A stretch of DNA of 64,000 bases from positions 328,040 to 392,039 of the forward strand of contig JAMPGR010000001.1 of the NCBI GenBank assembly GCA_023663805.1. The letters run 5' to 3'. Within the stretch, counting starts at the first letter, position 1, and the number at the start of each line of letters is the position of its first letter. Below the pieces are notes generated by a model, which was not told where the DNA came from, made no database searches, and was given only the letters and a program-made list of their open reading frames with translations. The translations under genes and the position numbers were made by a program. This document shows, one piece after another, positions 45,616-54,691 of this stretch. The DNA is from Clostridium sp. GTDB lineage: Bacteria > Bacteroidota > Bacteroidia > Bacteroidales > Muribaculaceae.

Positions 45616-46599
45616 TTATCTGTTGCTCAGAAACATCGATATTTTATATAAAAAAGGATATCTTAACAGAAAACGATAGATATAAGTCTTTAATTTAGAC
45701 CTATATCGAATCGGCCTGATAAAATCCTCGAATTCCTTCAGCCCCGCTGTGTCGCCGGAGTAGTAGAGTTGGGAATAGAGATAGGGGATCAGGGTGTCGT
45801 AATAATGGCTGAGGATCGCGTCGTCGATCCGGTATTTCTGCTGGATATAGCGGTTCAGCCGGAGGGTTCCGAAATAGAAATCGAAGGTTTTTCGGAACGA
45901 TTCGGTCGATGTTATCGATTTATGACCGACCTGGTAGGCGAGTGTGACGTCTGGGAGATATGCTATCGTGCCGCTGGCGGACATGGTGATCTCGATCTGT
46001 ATATCCTCGCAGGTGAACTGCGGATTCCTGAACAGTTCGGGATCTTTCCGATACTCGTTCAGAAAGATGTCGCGCCTGTAGAGAGCCGTGTTCATGTGGA
46101 CGATATTCGGCACCTCGCGGTTCAATATCGCGAGCATCAGGGTTCGGCCGTCGACTACAGGTATGAGGTATTTCGCGAGCGCGGGATGGTCGGGTCGTGG
46201 ACGGAGTTCTTTCGCCGTGGCGTCGTAGATCTGCCATCCGGTATGGACGAGCGATACATCGGGATTGCTCTCCAGCAGGTCATACTCTTTCTGGAGTTTC
46301 AGGGGGTCGGTCCAGAAGTCGTCGCCGGCACAGTCGGCTATATATCGCCCCCGGACCTCGAGGAGACAGTCGTAGTAGTTGTCTCTGACCCCTTTGTTGA
46401 CGCGGTTTTCGAACAGCCTGACAACGCCGGGATATTCCTCCGCGAAGGCGCGGCAGATTTCGCGGGTACGGTCTGTCGAACCGTCGTCGCCGACGATAAT
46501 TTCGAAACTGCCGCTGAATTTCTGGGACAGGATGGAGTCGATAGCCCGGCGAACCGTATCCTCCTGGTTATATGTCAAAACGACAACAGAGATGTCCAT
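45616..46599 (-). CDS. GT2 glycosyltransferase
   Basis: A 327-residue GT-A enzyme. DISVVVLTYNQEDTVRRAID opens the fold, with GDDGSTDRT (about 37-45) and the second aspartate cluster CAGDDFWTDP (about 90-99). The C-terminal part is helical and basic (KTYIYRFLLRYPFLYK), which suits membrane association. The last 100 bp are AT-rich compared with the rest. It lies 6 bp after the unknown 173-aa gene and before the unknown membrane protein, so it may belong with them; donor and acceptor are unknown. Confidence 0.9.
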   Translation of the reverse strand: MDISVVVLTYNQEDTVRRAIDSILSQKFSGSFEIIVGDDGSTDRTREICRAFAEEYPGVVRLFENRVNKGVRDNYYDCLLEVRGRYIADCAGDDFWTDPLKLQKEYDLLESNPDVSLVHTGWQIYDATAKELRPRPDHPALAKYLIPVVDGRTLMLAILNREVPNIVHMNTALYRRDIFLNEYRKDPELFRNPQFTCEDIQIEITMSASGTIAYLPDVTLAYQVGHKSITSTESFRKTFDFYFGTLRLNRYIQQKYRIDDAILSHYYDTLIPYLYSQLYYSGDTAGLKEFEDFIRPIRYRSKLKTYIYRFLLRYPFLYKISMFLSNR

Positions 46600-46605
46600 A
46601 TTTCC

Positions 46606-47127
46606 CTACAGCGACGAAAGAGCGCGGAGTTGCTCGAGGATCTCGATACGCGAAAGGCGGCGGGAAGAGGCGAGACGTTCGGCGAAATCGCGGGCAACGC
46701 TCTGGACGCCGCGATGGGTGAACACGCGGCTGAGATAGTTGTAGTTTTTTTCGAACAGATGTGTCACCTCGTCGCGTTCGAGCGAACAGGTGTCGGTTCC
46801 TTCGCTGACAATCAGCGAGCGGAGGTCATCGATCGTTCCGCGGTCGACCGTGGCCGAATCGAGTACGATCCTGCGGCATAATATGTTTCCGAGCGACACG
46901 CCGACCGCCAGGTTGAAATTCCTGACGATTGTCTTCCACGAGGTCGTCGCCGACACACGCGGATTGCCGGAAAAGTAGTAGTCGGCGGTATATTCGACCA
47001 TGTCGGTCGGATCGGAGTCGACGTTGACGCCGTTGATAAGTTCCTCGGCGTCGAACAGAACGATTGCGATAGCCATTCCAGTCGCTCCATAGAGTTTGTC
47101 TTTTTCGTTTCTATAACTCAGTTTCAT
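46606..47127 (-). CDS. Unrecognised 173-residue soluble protein
   Basis: A 173-residue protein, mainly helical, with no signal peptide, membrane helix or motif I can name. The sequence is balanced and codon use is like its neighbours, so it is a real gene: a conserved-looking block runs from YRNEKDKLYGATGMAI to YYFSGNPRVSA and the basic helix SLERDEVTHLFEKNYNYLSRVF. It lies 20 bp after the rdgB/PorZ-like fusion and 6 bp before GT2, clearly within one transcript. Function unknown. Confidence 0.75.
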   Translation of the reverse strand: MKLSYRNEKDKLYGATGMAIAIVLFDAEELINGVNVDSDPTDMVEYTADYYFSGNPRVSATTSWKTIVRNFNLAVGVSLGNILCRRIVLDSATVDRGTIDDLRSLIVSEGTDTCSLERDEVTHLFEKNYNYLSRVFTHRGVQSVARDFAERLASSRRLSRIEILEQLRALSSL

Positions 47128-47147
47128 ATATAAGTTCCGTATACATA

Positions 47148-50100
47148 TCAGTTGACAACCATAATTTTGGCGACACCTCCGCCGGACTGCGACGAACCCT
47201 CACCCCCGGTCGAGGCCATGACATAGTAGACACCCGTCGCGACGCGGCGTCCGGCAGCGTTGCAGGCGTCCCATACGGCCATCCCCCCTTCGGCGCGCAT
47301 CTGGGCAACAACATTTCCGGCCGAGTCGGCTATCTTGACCAGCGAACCATCCATCAGGCCGGCTATCGTAACCGGACCGGAGTATTCGGGGCGTACAGGG
47401 TTCGGATAGGCGTAGATTTCGCTATAGTCCTCCATGGCCGGAGAGGCTGATCCGCCGAATTCAAAGAGACCTTCTGCCGTTCCGACGAAGACTGAATTTC
47501 CGAGGCGGTCGGCGTAGACACAGTTGATCGTCGTCGTCGGCAGGGGGGAGTTGGCCGGGGTGTAATGGGCCAGTATCTCGTTGCCTGACGCGGAGGCCAG
47601 ATAGAGACCCGACAATTCGGTGGCGATCCATTTCCGGTTCGCGTTGTCGACCGAGATATCGTAGATACAGTCTGATCCGAGGAGATAGTCGGCCTGGTTT
47701 GTTCCGTCGTTTCGCGGAACTTTCAGGCGGTTGACGGTCATTGTCGGGTCTGTCGCGCGCGACGGATTCGACAGTTCGATAATACCCATGGTCGACCCTA
47801 TCCAGACACGTCCGTCGAGATCCTCGGCTATCGCCGTCAGGCGTCCGGGATCGAAGGTTTTCCCGTCCTGGTCTGTAAAACTGTACCATGTATGGAGAAC
47901 GTCGTCGCTGAAGTCGTCGTAGGTTCCGCGGGTGTCGATTGCGAGCATTCCGCCGGAGAAGCGTGTATCGTAAACGAAGATCATGCTGGATTTGCGGCAG
48001 ATGAAGACTCGCGCATCCTTGTTGCAGTTCATATCCGGAGCGTTTACTCTTTTCCAGTCAGACACTTTGACGTCCGAAGGATCGAGGCGGCGTCTGTCGG
48101 CCGGAAGCATCGCAACGGCGCGGGAGTTCGCCCCCGAACCGCGCCAGCTTGCGGTCCACAGGTTACCCTTCGGATCGATATTGACGTCGAAAACGCGGTG
48201 TCCGAAGGTATATTCGATAGGAGAATTGTCGGAGTTGTAGACCCCGGCGAGTTTTCCGCCGGTTATTTTGAACAGTCCTTCGAGAGAGGAGGCGAGATAA
48301 TAGGTCGAGGGATCGTCGGGATCCTCGATCAGCCGTGTTGTCGATATCGGCTGTCTGACGCCGAGATTTCGCTGCATGTTCGCCAGCAGTTCCCAGTCCG
48401 AGTCGTAGTCGTAGAGGGTCAGATCGTCAATCTCCCCTGCTTCGCCGAGGAGTGCTGTCTGCTGGACGGTGTTGTATCCGTCGCCGTCGTCGGTCGAATA
48501 GCGGCGGTAGTTTGTCGCCCCTTGGTTCGTCAGATAGATTCTGTGTCCGTCGGCCGACGGTATGATCCATGCGATGTTAGATATGCTCATATCCTCCGGA
48601 CGATATTTTTCAGAGAGTACCTTGCCTGAAGCCAGATCGTAGTGTCCTATTCCGTCGCTGTCGAGCAGCCAGAGATCCGACACACCCCCTTTTCCGACTC
48701 CGGCAATGTTTCCCGAAAGGGTTTCGGGGAGAGTTGCCGCAAGGGTTGTCGATCCGTCGGGTTCGAAACGATAGAGTCCGCGCGCTCCGTCGGTCACATA
48801 GAGGTGTCCGTCTCCGCCCAGGGTAGGCCTTCCTGATACCGATACGTTCTGAACACTCTTATATCTGATAAACTCTCCGTTTTCCGGATCGTAGCACATA
48901 GCCGACACATGAAGATCCGGACGATCGCCGAAATTCCGGCGCATAACTATTGTCGAATCGTTCAGCGGAACCATATCGATCACATTTCCCCAGCCGTTCA
49001 ATTGTTCGAAATTGTCGAGCGAACGGATATTTTGACCCTTTTCTATACGCCTGACTAAAAAAGGCACATAGATCAGAATATGGTTTTTCAGAACGGCGAC
49101 TCCGTAGACTTTCTTTCCGTAGTTGCCGGACTGGACAACTTCGTGGCGCCGGTCGTTATACTCGACCAGTCCGAAGTCGGTCGATATGTAGATTCTGTCC
49201 TTGTCGAAGTCGACTCCTGTGACGGTTTTAGATCCGGCGATGTCGGAATCGGCGATGTCGGAGATGTTGACAACCGTGCCGTCGTCGTAGAGCAGGTCGA
49301 TGTTACCCGAGGAGTAGGCTACCACCAGGTAGCGTCCCGAGGGATTATATGAAATCAGGGTTATGTCGCTGTCGTTCAGCAGGCCCGATCCGGTGTAGGA
49401 GCAGCTCTCCTCTTCGGCGGTGTCGAAACAGAACAGGGCTCCCCCCGATGTATAGTAGATCTTGTCGCCGGCGGCGGCGACCTGCTGTGGAGGAGCGGTG
49501 AACGAGGCGTAGTGGTTCCACTGTCCGGTCGGAACGGCGGCTTCGGTGCGGCCGGGCACGAACATAATCGCGAGCAGCATTGCCGTCGCAACCAGCCATT
49601 CAATCAGTTTCCGGACGGCGCGTCCGCGGTGGCTGACGGCGTTTTTCGCCCCGCTGTCCATTTCGGCGAAGGTCAGTTCGGAATTCTCGGGGCGGAACAC
49701 AGGGTCATAGCCGAAACCGGAGTCGCCGCGGGGCTGGCGGGTGATTTCTCCGTCGACGCGTCCTTCGAAATGGATAACAGATCCGTCGGGACGGGTCAGG
49801 GCGATATCTGTCAGAAAATGGGCGGCGCGGTCGTCGCTGTGTTCCATCTTGCGGAGGAGTTTGTTCATATTTGCCTCAGAGTCGTGGTCGCGACCGCTGT
49901 CGGAGGCGTAGCGGGCCGAGCGTACACCCGGTTCGCCGCCGAGGCAGTCGACCATCAGGCCGGTGTCGTCGGCGAAGCAGTCGATGCCGTAGTGTTGTTT
50001 GACATAGAGAGCTTTCATCTCGGCATTGCCGCGGATTGTCGGAGAGGTTTCGGGTATATCTTCGTGACATCCTATTTCGGCCAGTGAGAGAATCTGACAA

Positions 50101-50201
50101 TAATCGCCCGCAAGCTCGCGCAGTTCCGCGAGTTTGTGGGCGTTGTTGGTGGCGAACACCAGTTTTCGGGGCTGACGTTCGGTTTTGTTCGGTTCTTTCA
50201 T
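47148..50201 (-). CDS. In-frame fusion: RdgB/HAM1 NTP pyrophosphatase + PorZ-like secreted propeller
   Basis: One 1017-residue reading frame. Residues about 12-203 are a complete RdgB/HAM1 XTP/dITP diphosphatase (KLVFATNNAHKLAELREL, FADDTGLMVDCLGG, SGFGYDPVFRP, AVSHRGRAVRKLIEWL). A hydrophobic segment follows (about 203-216, with AMLLAIMFV and then GRTEAA). From about 223 a beta-propeller of PorZ type continues to about 920, and a C-terminal beta domain (YPNPVRPEYSGPVTI...GVYYVMAS) resembles type IX sorting tails. RdgB's own C-terminal helix (RAVRKLIEWL) supplies what looks like the signal peptide n-region of the second half. No stop separates the two. It may be a genuine fusion, a lost stop, or translation with internal initiation at the ATG codons for Met208 or Met213. 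Confidence 0.85.
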   Translation of the reverse strand: MKEPNKTERQPRKLVFATNNAHKLAELRELAGDYCQILSLAEIGCHEDIPETSPTIRGNAEMKALYVKQHYGIDCFADDTGLMVDCLGGEPGVRSARYASDSGRDHDSEANMNKLLRKMEHSDDRAAHFLTDIALTRPDGSVIHFEGRVDGEITRQPRGDSGFGYDPVFRPENSELTFAEMDSGAKNAVSHRGRAVRKLIEWLVATAMLLAIMFVPGRTEAAVPTGQWNHYASFTAPPQQVAAAGDKIYYTSGGALFCFDTAEEESCSYTGSGLLNDSDITLISYNPSGRYLVVAYSSGNIDLLYDDGTVVNISDIADSDIAGSKTVTGVDFDKDRIYISTDFGLVEYNDRRHEVVQSGNYGKKVYGVAVLKNHILIYVPFLVRRIEKGQNIRSLDNFEQLNGWGNVIDMVPLNDSTIVMRRNFGDRPDLHVSAMCYDPENGEFIRYKSVQNVSVSGRPTLGGDGHLYVTDGARGLYRFEPDGSTTLAATLPETLSGNIAGVGKGGVSDLWLLDSDGIGHYDLASGKVLSEKYRPEDMSISNIAWIIPSADGHRIYLTNQGATNYRRYSTDDGDGYNTVQQTALLGEAGEIDDLTLYDYDSDWELLANMQRNLGVRQPISTTRLIEDPDDPSTYYLASSLEGLFKITGGKLAGVYNSDNSPIEYTFGHRVFDVNIDPKGNLWTASWRGSGANSRAVAMLPADRRRLDPSDVKVSDWKRVNAPDMNCNKDARVFICRKSSMIFVYDTRFSGGMLAIDTRGTYDDFSDDVLHTWYSFTDQDGKTFDPGRLTAIAEDLDGRVWIGSTMGIIELSNPSRATDPTMTVNRLKVPRNDGTNQADYLLGSDCIYDISVDNANRKWIATELSGLYLASASGNEILAHYTPANSPLPTTTINCVYADRLGNSVFVGTAEGLFEFGGSASPAMEDYSEIYAYPNPVRPEYSGPVTIAGLMDGSLVKIADSAGNVVAQMRAEGGMAVWDACNAAGRRVATGVYYVMASTGGEGSSQSGGGVAKIMVVN

Positions 50202-50213
50202 CGTTCGGATATG

Positions 50214-50274
50214 ATATCGGATAGTTGTTCTTTTTCAGTTGTCATTATAGATAACGTGAAAAAGTCTCCGATAT
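50214..50274. repeat. Nested inverted repeat between leuS and the fusion gene
   Basis: Outer arms ATATCGGA (50214-50221) and TCCGATAT (50267-50274), inner arms CTTTTTC (50230-50236) and GAAAAAG (50258-50264). The outer right arm includes the leuS stop codon. No T-run follows, so an ordinary terminator is not supported; attenuation, processing or a protein site are possible. Confidence 0.5.
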
Positions 50275-53042
50275 TACCCGACGACAATATTGACAATCTT
50301 CCGGGGAACGACGATGACCTTCCGGATTGTCTTCCCTTCGAGCCATTTTGCGGCGGCGGGATCCGACAGGGCAAGTTCGCGGACTGTATCCTGGTCGGCG
50401 TCGGCGTCGGCCTCGATGTTGAAACGGGCTTTTCCGTTGAAGGAGACGGCGTATGTGACGCGCGATTCGCGAAGATACTCCTCGTTGTGTTCGGGCCAGC
50501 GGGCGTCGCAGACGGTTGTCTGGTTTCCGAGCTGGTGCCAGAGTTCTTCGGCGATATGCGGGGCGAAGGGGGCCAGAAGTACCAGCAGCGGCTCGAGGAT
50601 CGCGCGCTTGTGGCATTTCAACTGGGTCAGTTCGTTGACGCAGATCATGAAGGCGGCGACCGATGTGTTGAACGAGAATGCGGCGATGTCGGCGGTGACT
50701 TTCTTGATCAGTTTGTGGAGCGACTTCAGTTCTTCAGCCGTCGGCTGCTCGTCGGTCACCTGGAACTGGTCTCCTTTATAGAAGAGGTTCCAGAGTTTTT
50801 TCAGGAAGCGGTTGACACCGTCTATTCCGTTAGTATCCCACGGTTTGCTCTGTTCGAGCGGCCCGAGGAACATCTCGTAGAGACGGAGGGTGTCGGCGCC
50901 GTAGCGTTCGACGATGTCGTCGGGGTTGACGACGTTGAACATCGATTTCGACATTTTTTCGACAGCGTAGCCGCAGACATATTTTCCATCCTCGAGGACA
51001 AATTCGGCGTCGGCGAATTCCGGACGCCATGCGCGGAACCGCTCGAGGTCGAGGATGTCGTTGTCGACGATGTTGACGTCAACGTGGATCGGGGTCGTGT
51101 CGTAGTTGTCGCGGAGTCCGGACGAGACGAAGGTGTTCGTGTCCTTGATACGGTAGACGAAGTTCGATCGTCCCTGGATCATACCCTGGTTGACGAGTTT
51201 GCGGAACGGTTCCTGTTCGCAGACGACGCCGAGGTCGTAGAGGAATTTGTTCCAGAAGCGACTGTAAATCAGATGGCCGGTCGCGTGTTCCGTACCTCCT
51301 ATATAGAGGTCGACGTTACGCCAGTATTCATCGGCTTCCTTCGAGACGAGGGCTTTGTCGTTATGGGGATCCATATAGCGGAGATAGTAGGCCGACGATC
51401 CGGCGAAACCGGGCATCGTGTTCAGTTCGAGGGGATATCCCTCTTCGGTCTTCCAGTTCAGGGCGCGTCCGAGCGGGGGCTCGCCGGTCTCGGTCGGGAG
51501 GAATTTGTCGACTTCGGGGAGCAGCAGCGGGAGTTTCTCCTCGGGGAGCAGACAGGGGATCCCGTCGCGATAGTAGACAGGGAAGGGTTCGCCCCAGTAG
51601 CGCTGGCGGCTGAAGATCGCGTCGCGAAGGCGATAGTTGACCTTGACGCGGCCGATACCGGTCTGTTCGATATAGCGTTTTGCGGCGGCTATGGCGTCCT
51701 TGACCTCCATGCCGTTCAGGTCGAGCCCGTTGCCGCAGGAGTTGGTCATCCGGCCGCTCTTTGCGTCGAAACTCTCCTCCGAGACGTCGCACCCCTCGAT
51801 CAGCGGAACGACCGGAAGGTCGAATTTGCGGGCGAAGGCGTAGTCGCGGCTGTCGTGGGCCGGTACGGCCATGATTGCTCCGGTTCCGTAGCCGGCGAGG
51901 ACATAGTCGCTGATCCAGACGGGGATTTCCTGTCCGGTCAGGGGGTTGACGGCATAGGAGCCGGTGAAGACGCCGGTGACATTTTTTTCTATCATTCGCT
52001 CGCGCTCGGTCTTGTGTTTGATCGAGTCGAGATATTCGTCGACGGCGGCGCGGCGGTCGGGGGTTGTCAGAAGGTCGACATACTCGCTCTCGGGGGCGAG
52101 AACCATGAACGTGACGCCGAAGATAGTGTCGGCGCGGGTTGTGAAGATCGTCATGACAGTGTCGTTGTCCCTGACCTTGAATTTCATCTCCGCACCCTCG
52201 CTGCGTCCGATCCAGTTCCGCTGGGTCTCCTTGAGCGATTCGGTCCAGTCGAGGCCGTCGAGGCCGTCGAGCAGGCGCTGGGCATAGGCAGAGACGCGGA
52301 GACACCACTGATACATATGTTTCTGTTCGACCGGATATCCGCCGCGGATCGAAACACCTTCGCTGACCTCGTCGTTGGCGAGGACCGTCCCGAGTTTCGG
52401 ACACCAGTTGACCATCGTGTAGCCCAGATAGGCTATACGATAGTTCATCAGGATGTCGCTCTTTTTCTTTTCGTCGAAGGCGTTCCACTCTTCGGCTGAG
52501 AATTCTAGGGGCTCGGACGATGCGGCTGTTACACCTTCGGTTCCTTTCGCGGCGAAATGGGCTGTCAGGCGTTCGATCGGAATCGCTTTGTCGGCGGTGG
52601 TATCGTAGTAACTGTCGAACATCTTCGAGAAGGCCCACTGTGTCCATTTGTAGAACGACGGGTCGCACGTACGGATTTCGCGGTCCCAATCATAACTGAA
52701 GCCGATTTTGTCGAGTTGCGAGCGATAGCGGGCGATATTGTGGGTTGTCGTGACTTCGGGGTGCTGTCCGGTCTGGATTGCATACTGCTCGGCGGGGAGT
52801 CCGTAGGCGTCATACCCCATCGGATGGAGCACGTTGAAACCGTTGAGACGTTTGAAACGCGAATAGATGTCGGAGGCTATATATCCGAGCGGATGGCCTA
52901 CATGGAGTCCCGCGCCCGAAGGGTAGGGGAACATGTCGAGAACATAGAATTTCGGTTTCGAGGGATCCTCTTTGGTCTTGTAGGTCTGGTTTTCGCGCCA
53001 GTAGTTCTGCCAGCGCTTCTCTATTTCTTTGTGGTCGTACAT
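50274..53042 (-). CDS. leuS: Leucyl-tRNA synthetase
   Basis: A 922-residue class I synthetase. The N-terminal region [19 protein letters not shown] (about 38-56) holds the HIGH motif. A CP1 editing domain ([15 protein letters not shown], then [16 protein letters not shown]) is inserted, the KMSKS loop is intact ([16 protein letters not shown]), and an anticodon-binding helical domain and small C-terminal domain follow. It charges tRNA-Leu. It lies 29 bp after nadA, forming the start of the long minus-strand block. Confidence 0.97.
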   Translation of the reverse strand: MYDHKEIEKRWQNYWRENQTYKTKEDPSKPKFYVLDMFPYPSGAGLHVGHPLGYIASDIYSRFKRLNGFNVLHPMGYDAYGLPAEQYAIQTGQHPEVTTTHNIARYRSQLDKIGFSYDWDREIRTCDPSFYKWTQWAFSKMFDSYYDTTADKAIPIERLTAHFAAKGTEGVTAASSEPLEFSAEEWNAFDEKKKSDILMNYRIAYLGYTMVNWCPKLGTVLANDEVSEGVSIRGGYPVEQKHMYQWCLRVSAYAQRLLDGLDGLDWTESLKETQRNWIGRSEGAEMKFKVRDNDTVMTIFTTRADTIFGVTFMVLAPESEYVDLLTTPDRRAAVDEYLDSIKHKTERERMIEKNVTGVFTGSYAVNPLTGQEIPVWISDYVLAGYGTGAIMAVPAHDSRDYAFARKFDLPVVPLIEGCDVSEESFDAKSGRMTNSCGNGLDLNGMEVKDAIAAAKRYIEQTGIGRVKVNYRLRDAIFSRQRYWGEPFPVYYRDGIPCLLPEEKLPLLLPEVDKFLPTETGEPPLGRALNWKTEEGYPLELNTMPGFAGSSAYYLRYMDPHNDKALVSKEADEYWRNVDLYIGGTEHATGHLIYSRFWNKFLYDLGVVCEQEPFRKLVNQGMIQGRSNFVYRIKDTNTFVSSGLRDNYDTTPIHVDVNIVDNDILDLERFRAWRPEFADAEFVLEDGKYVCGYAVEKMSKSMFNVVNPDDIVERYGADTLRLYEMFLGPLEQSKPWDTNGIDGVNRFLKKLWNLFYKGDQFQVTDEQPTAEELKSLHKLIKKVTADIAAFSFNTSVAAFMICVNELTQLKCHKRAILEPLLVLLAPFAPHIAEELWHQLGNQTTVCDARWPEHNEEYLRESRVTYAVSFNGKARFNIEADADADQDTVRELALSDPAAAKWLEGKTIRKVIVVPRKIVNIVVG

Positions 53043-53071
53043 AGTCTTTTATTCTTTATTATTATATTTTC

Positions 53072-54025
53072 TTAACTTCGGGCGAGCATCGCTTCTATCG
53101 GACGGCGGGCGCGGCGGGCTGTCTCGGGGTCTACATGGATTTCGGGGCTCTCGTCGCGCAGACAGCGGTAGAGTTTCCCGAGTGTGTTCAGTTTCATGTA
53201 GGAACAGTCGTTGCAGCCGCAGGTCGAGTCGTCGGGCGGGGCGGGTATGAATTCCTTTCCGGGACACTGGCGTTCCATCTGGTGGAGTATGCCGCTCTCG
53301 GTCGCGACGATGAAACGGCGCGCGTCGCTATGGAGGGCGTAGTCGAGCAGAGCGGCGGTCGACCCTATCTTGTCGGCCATCTCGCGCATCGGCCGGCGGC
53401 ACTCGGGATGGACCAGCAGCGGAGCGTCGGGCATCTGCTCCTTCAGGGCGGCGGTCCGTTCGACAGAAAATTTTTCGTGGACATGGCATGCACCGTCCCA
53501 GACAACCATCCCGCGTCCGGTCACACTGTTTATATAGTTTCCGAGATTCCGGTCCGGCCCGAAGATGATTTTTTCGTCGGCGGGGAAACCCTCGACAATC
53601 TTCAGGGCGTTACCCGACGTAACGACAATGTCGGTCAGAGCCTTCACTTCGGCCGAGGTGTTGACATAACTGACGACGGTGTGTCCGGGATGAAGGGCGA
53701 TGAATTCGGCGAAGCGGTCGGCGGGACAACTGTCGGCGAGGGAACATCCGGCGTCGGCGTCGGGAATCAGCACCTTTTTTTCGGGGCAGAGTATCTTCGC
53801 GGTTTCCCCCATGAAGTGTACGCCGCAGAGGACGATGACCGGCGCGTCGAGAGTCGCGGCGATACGTGCCAGGGCAAGGGAGTCGCCGATATGGTCGGCG
53901 ATATCCTGGATCTCACCTTTCTGGTAGTAGTGGGCCATAATGACGGCGTTCTTCTCTTTTTTCAGCCTGAGGATCTCCCGGCGGAGTTCCTCGGCCGACA
54001 TTCCGGCGGGGTTTTCAACAGCCAT
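53072..54025 (-). CDS. nadA: Quinolinate synthase NadA
   Basis: A 317-residue [4Fe-4S] enzyme. AHYYQKGEIQDIADHIGDSL (about 31-50), VLCGVHFMGETAKIL (first cluster Cys near 82), and the C-terminal CGCNDCSYM (about 268-276) give the cluster-ligand regions; HPECRRP (about 203-209) carries a further ligand Cys. It condenses iminoaspartate with DHAP to quinolinate for NAD. nadB/nadC are not adjacent. The promoter -7 box lies at 54251-54258, predicting a leader of about 220 nt crossing a 12-bp palindrome. Confidence 0.96.
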   Translation of the reverse strand: MAVENPAGMSAEELRREILRLKKEKNAVIMAHYYQKGEIQDIADHIGDSLALARIAATLDAPVIVLCGVHFMGETAKILCPEKKVLIPDADAGCSLADSCPADRFAEFIALHPGHTVVSYVNTSAEVKALTDIVVTSGNALKIVEGFPADEKIIFGPDRNLGNYINSVTGRGMVVWDGACHVHEKFSVERTAALKEQMPDAPLLVHPECRRPMREMADKIGSTAALLDYALHSDARRFIVATESGILHQMERQCPGKEFIPAPPDDSTCGCNDCSYMKLNTLGKLYRCLRDESPEIHVDPETARRARRPIEAMLARS

Positions 54026-54214
54026 TTTTTATTGTTGTTTATTTTCGGACAAAAAATAAATTTTTTCAAAAATCTCCCCCAATAGTAATAATAGGTGTTG
54101 AAAACGATGATAACTTTTCGGTTGATTTTTTGGAAATCAAGTTGTTGAAGGTCTGTCGACAACTTATCGACCCTTCCATCGCCCGACGCCTGCTATCTAT
54201 CAGCGGGTTTGGAA

Positions 54215-54249
54215 ACGTTGTTGACATACTGACAGCGTGTCAACAACGT
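54215..54249. promoter_or_regulatory. 12-bp palindrome at the predicted nadA start of transcription
   Basis: ACGTTGTTGACA (54215-54226) and TGTCAACAACGT (54238-54249), a perfect inverted repeat with an 11-bp spacer. The predicted start for the -7 box at 54258-54251 (minus strand) falls inside it. This is an operator-like position; the regulator is unknown. Confidence 0.6.
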
Positions 54250-54250
54250 G

Positions 54251-54258
54251 CAAAGTTA
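54251..54258 (-). promoter_or_regulatory. -7 box upstream of nadA
   Basis: Minus-strand TAACTTTG, exact TAnnTTTG. No TTTG at the expected -33 position. It is the only exact box on this strand between nadA and pyrH. Confidence 0.5.
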
Positions 54259-54429
54259 CGAAAAAACCTTCGTAAGCCATATCGATAACTCCGGAAAATC
54301 GTGTCTGAAATGGTTTGAAAACTTTTGTCGCCGGAATTTTGGGGTTCGAATAATTCTTCAATACAGACTGTCGGTCTGATTTTCCAAATTTTTTCTTCGA
54401 AAGTTTCTGAACATTTGCTGACGGCTCTA

Positions 54430-54600
54430 CTGACAGTTTCGGCGGGGTTATCAACACCGGTTGTCAATTCCGCGATCGACCGGTTGTCCGAAATAATTGA
54501 CATACTGTTGAAAAAAATTGCTGACAGTATGTTGATAAAGTGTAAAAATATATATAAAGTAATGAAATATATGGAGTTTGGTTGTTGATAAAGTGTAGAA
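54430..54600. other. Repeat-rich AT-rich spacer, candidate replication-origin or regulatory region
   Basis: Part of the 666-bp divergent spacer 54026-54691. TTATCAACA (one base off the DnaA-box consensus TTATNCACA) occurs on the plus strand at 54448-54456 and on the minus strand at 54530-54538 and 54583-54591. The last two are within a perfect 15-bp direct repeat (54530-54544, 54583-54597) flanking an A/T-rich stretch (about 54541-54572). A 9-bp inverted repeat (ACATACTGT/ACAGTATGT, 54500-54532) lies beside it. TTGACATACTG also recurs (54221-54231, 54497-54507). No coding sequence is evident. The origin interpretation is inferred. Confidence 0.4.
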
Positions 54601-54636
54601 ACCGATGTCAGTAACCTTTTTTTTAGAAGCAGGCAG

Positions 54637-54667
54637 GTTGTTTGTCACGAAATTTATGCTAAATTTG
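54637..54667 (+). promoter_or_regulatory. Promoter of pyrH-frr
   Basis: -33 GTTG (54637-54640), 19-bp gap, -7 TAAATTTG (54660-54667). The expected start near 54672-54674 leaves a leader of about 18 nt before ATG 54692, which also rules out an upstream in-frame start at 54605. Confidence 0.65.
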
Positions 54668-54691
54668 TGGAAATTTCAATTTACAGCATTT

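Noticed and set aside
43523..45679. Plus-strand open frame of 718 codons
   Set aside because: Exact shadow of the unrecognised 676-aa membrane protein; the minus strand has the plausible membrane helix and start.
50136..52499. Plus-strand open frame of 787 codons
   Set aside because: Antisense to leuS and the start of the fusion gene; leuS has all synthetase motifs.
54605..54691. Upstream in-frame extension of pyrH
   Set aside because: It begins upstream of the pyrH promoter and lacks family similarity; ATG 54692 fits the UMP kinase N-terminus.
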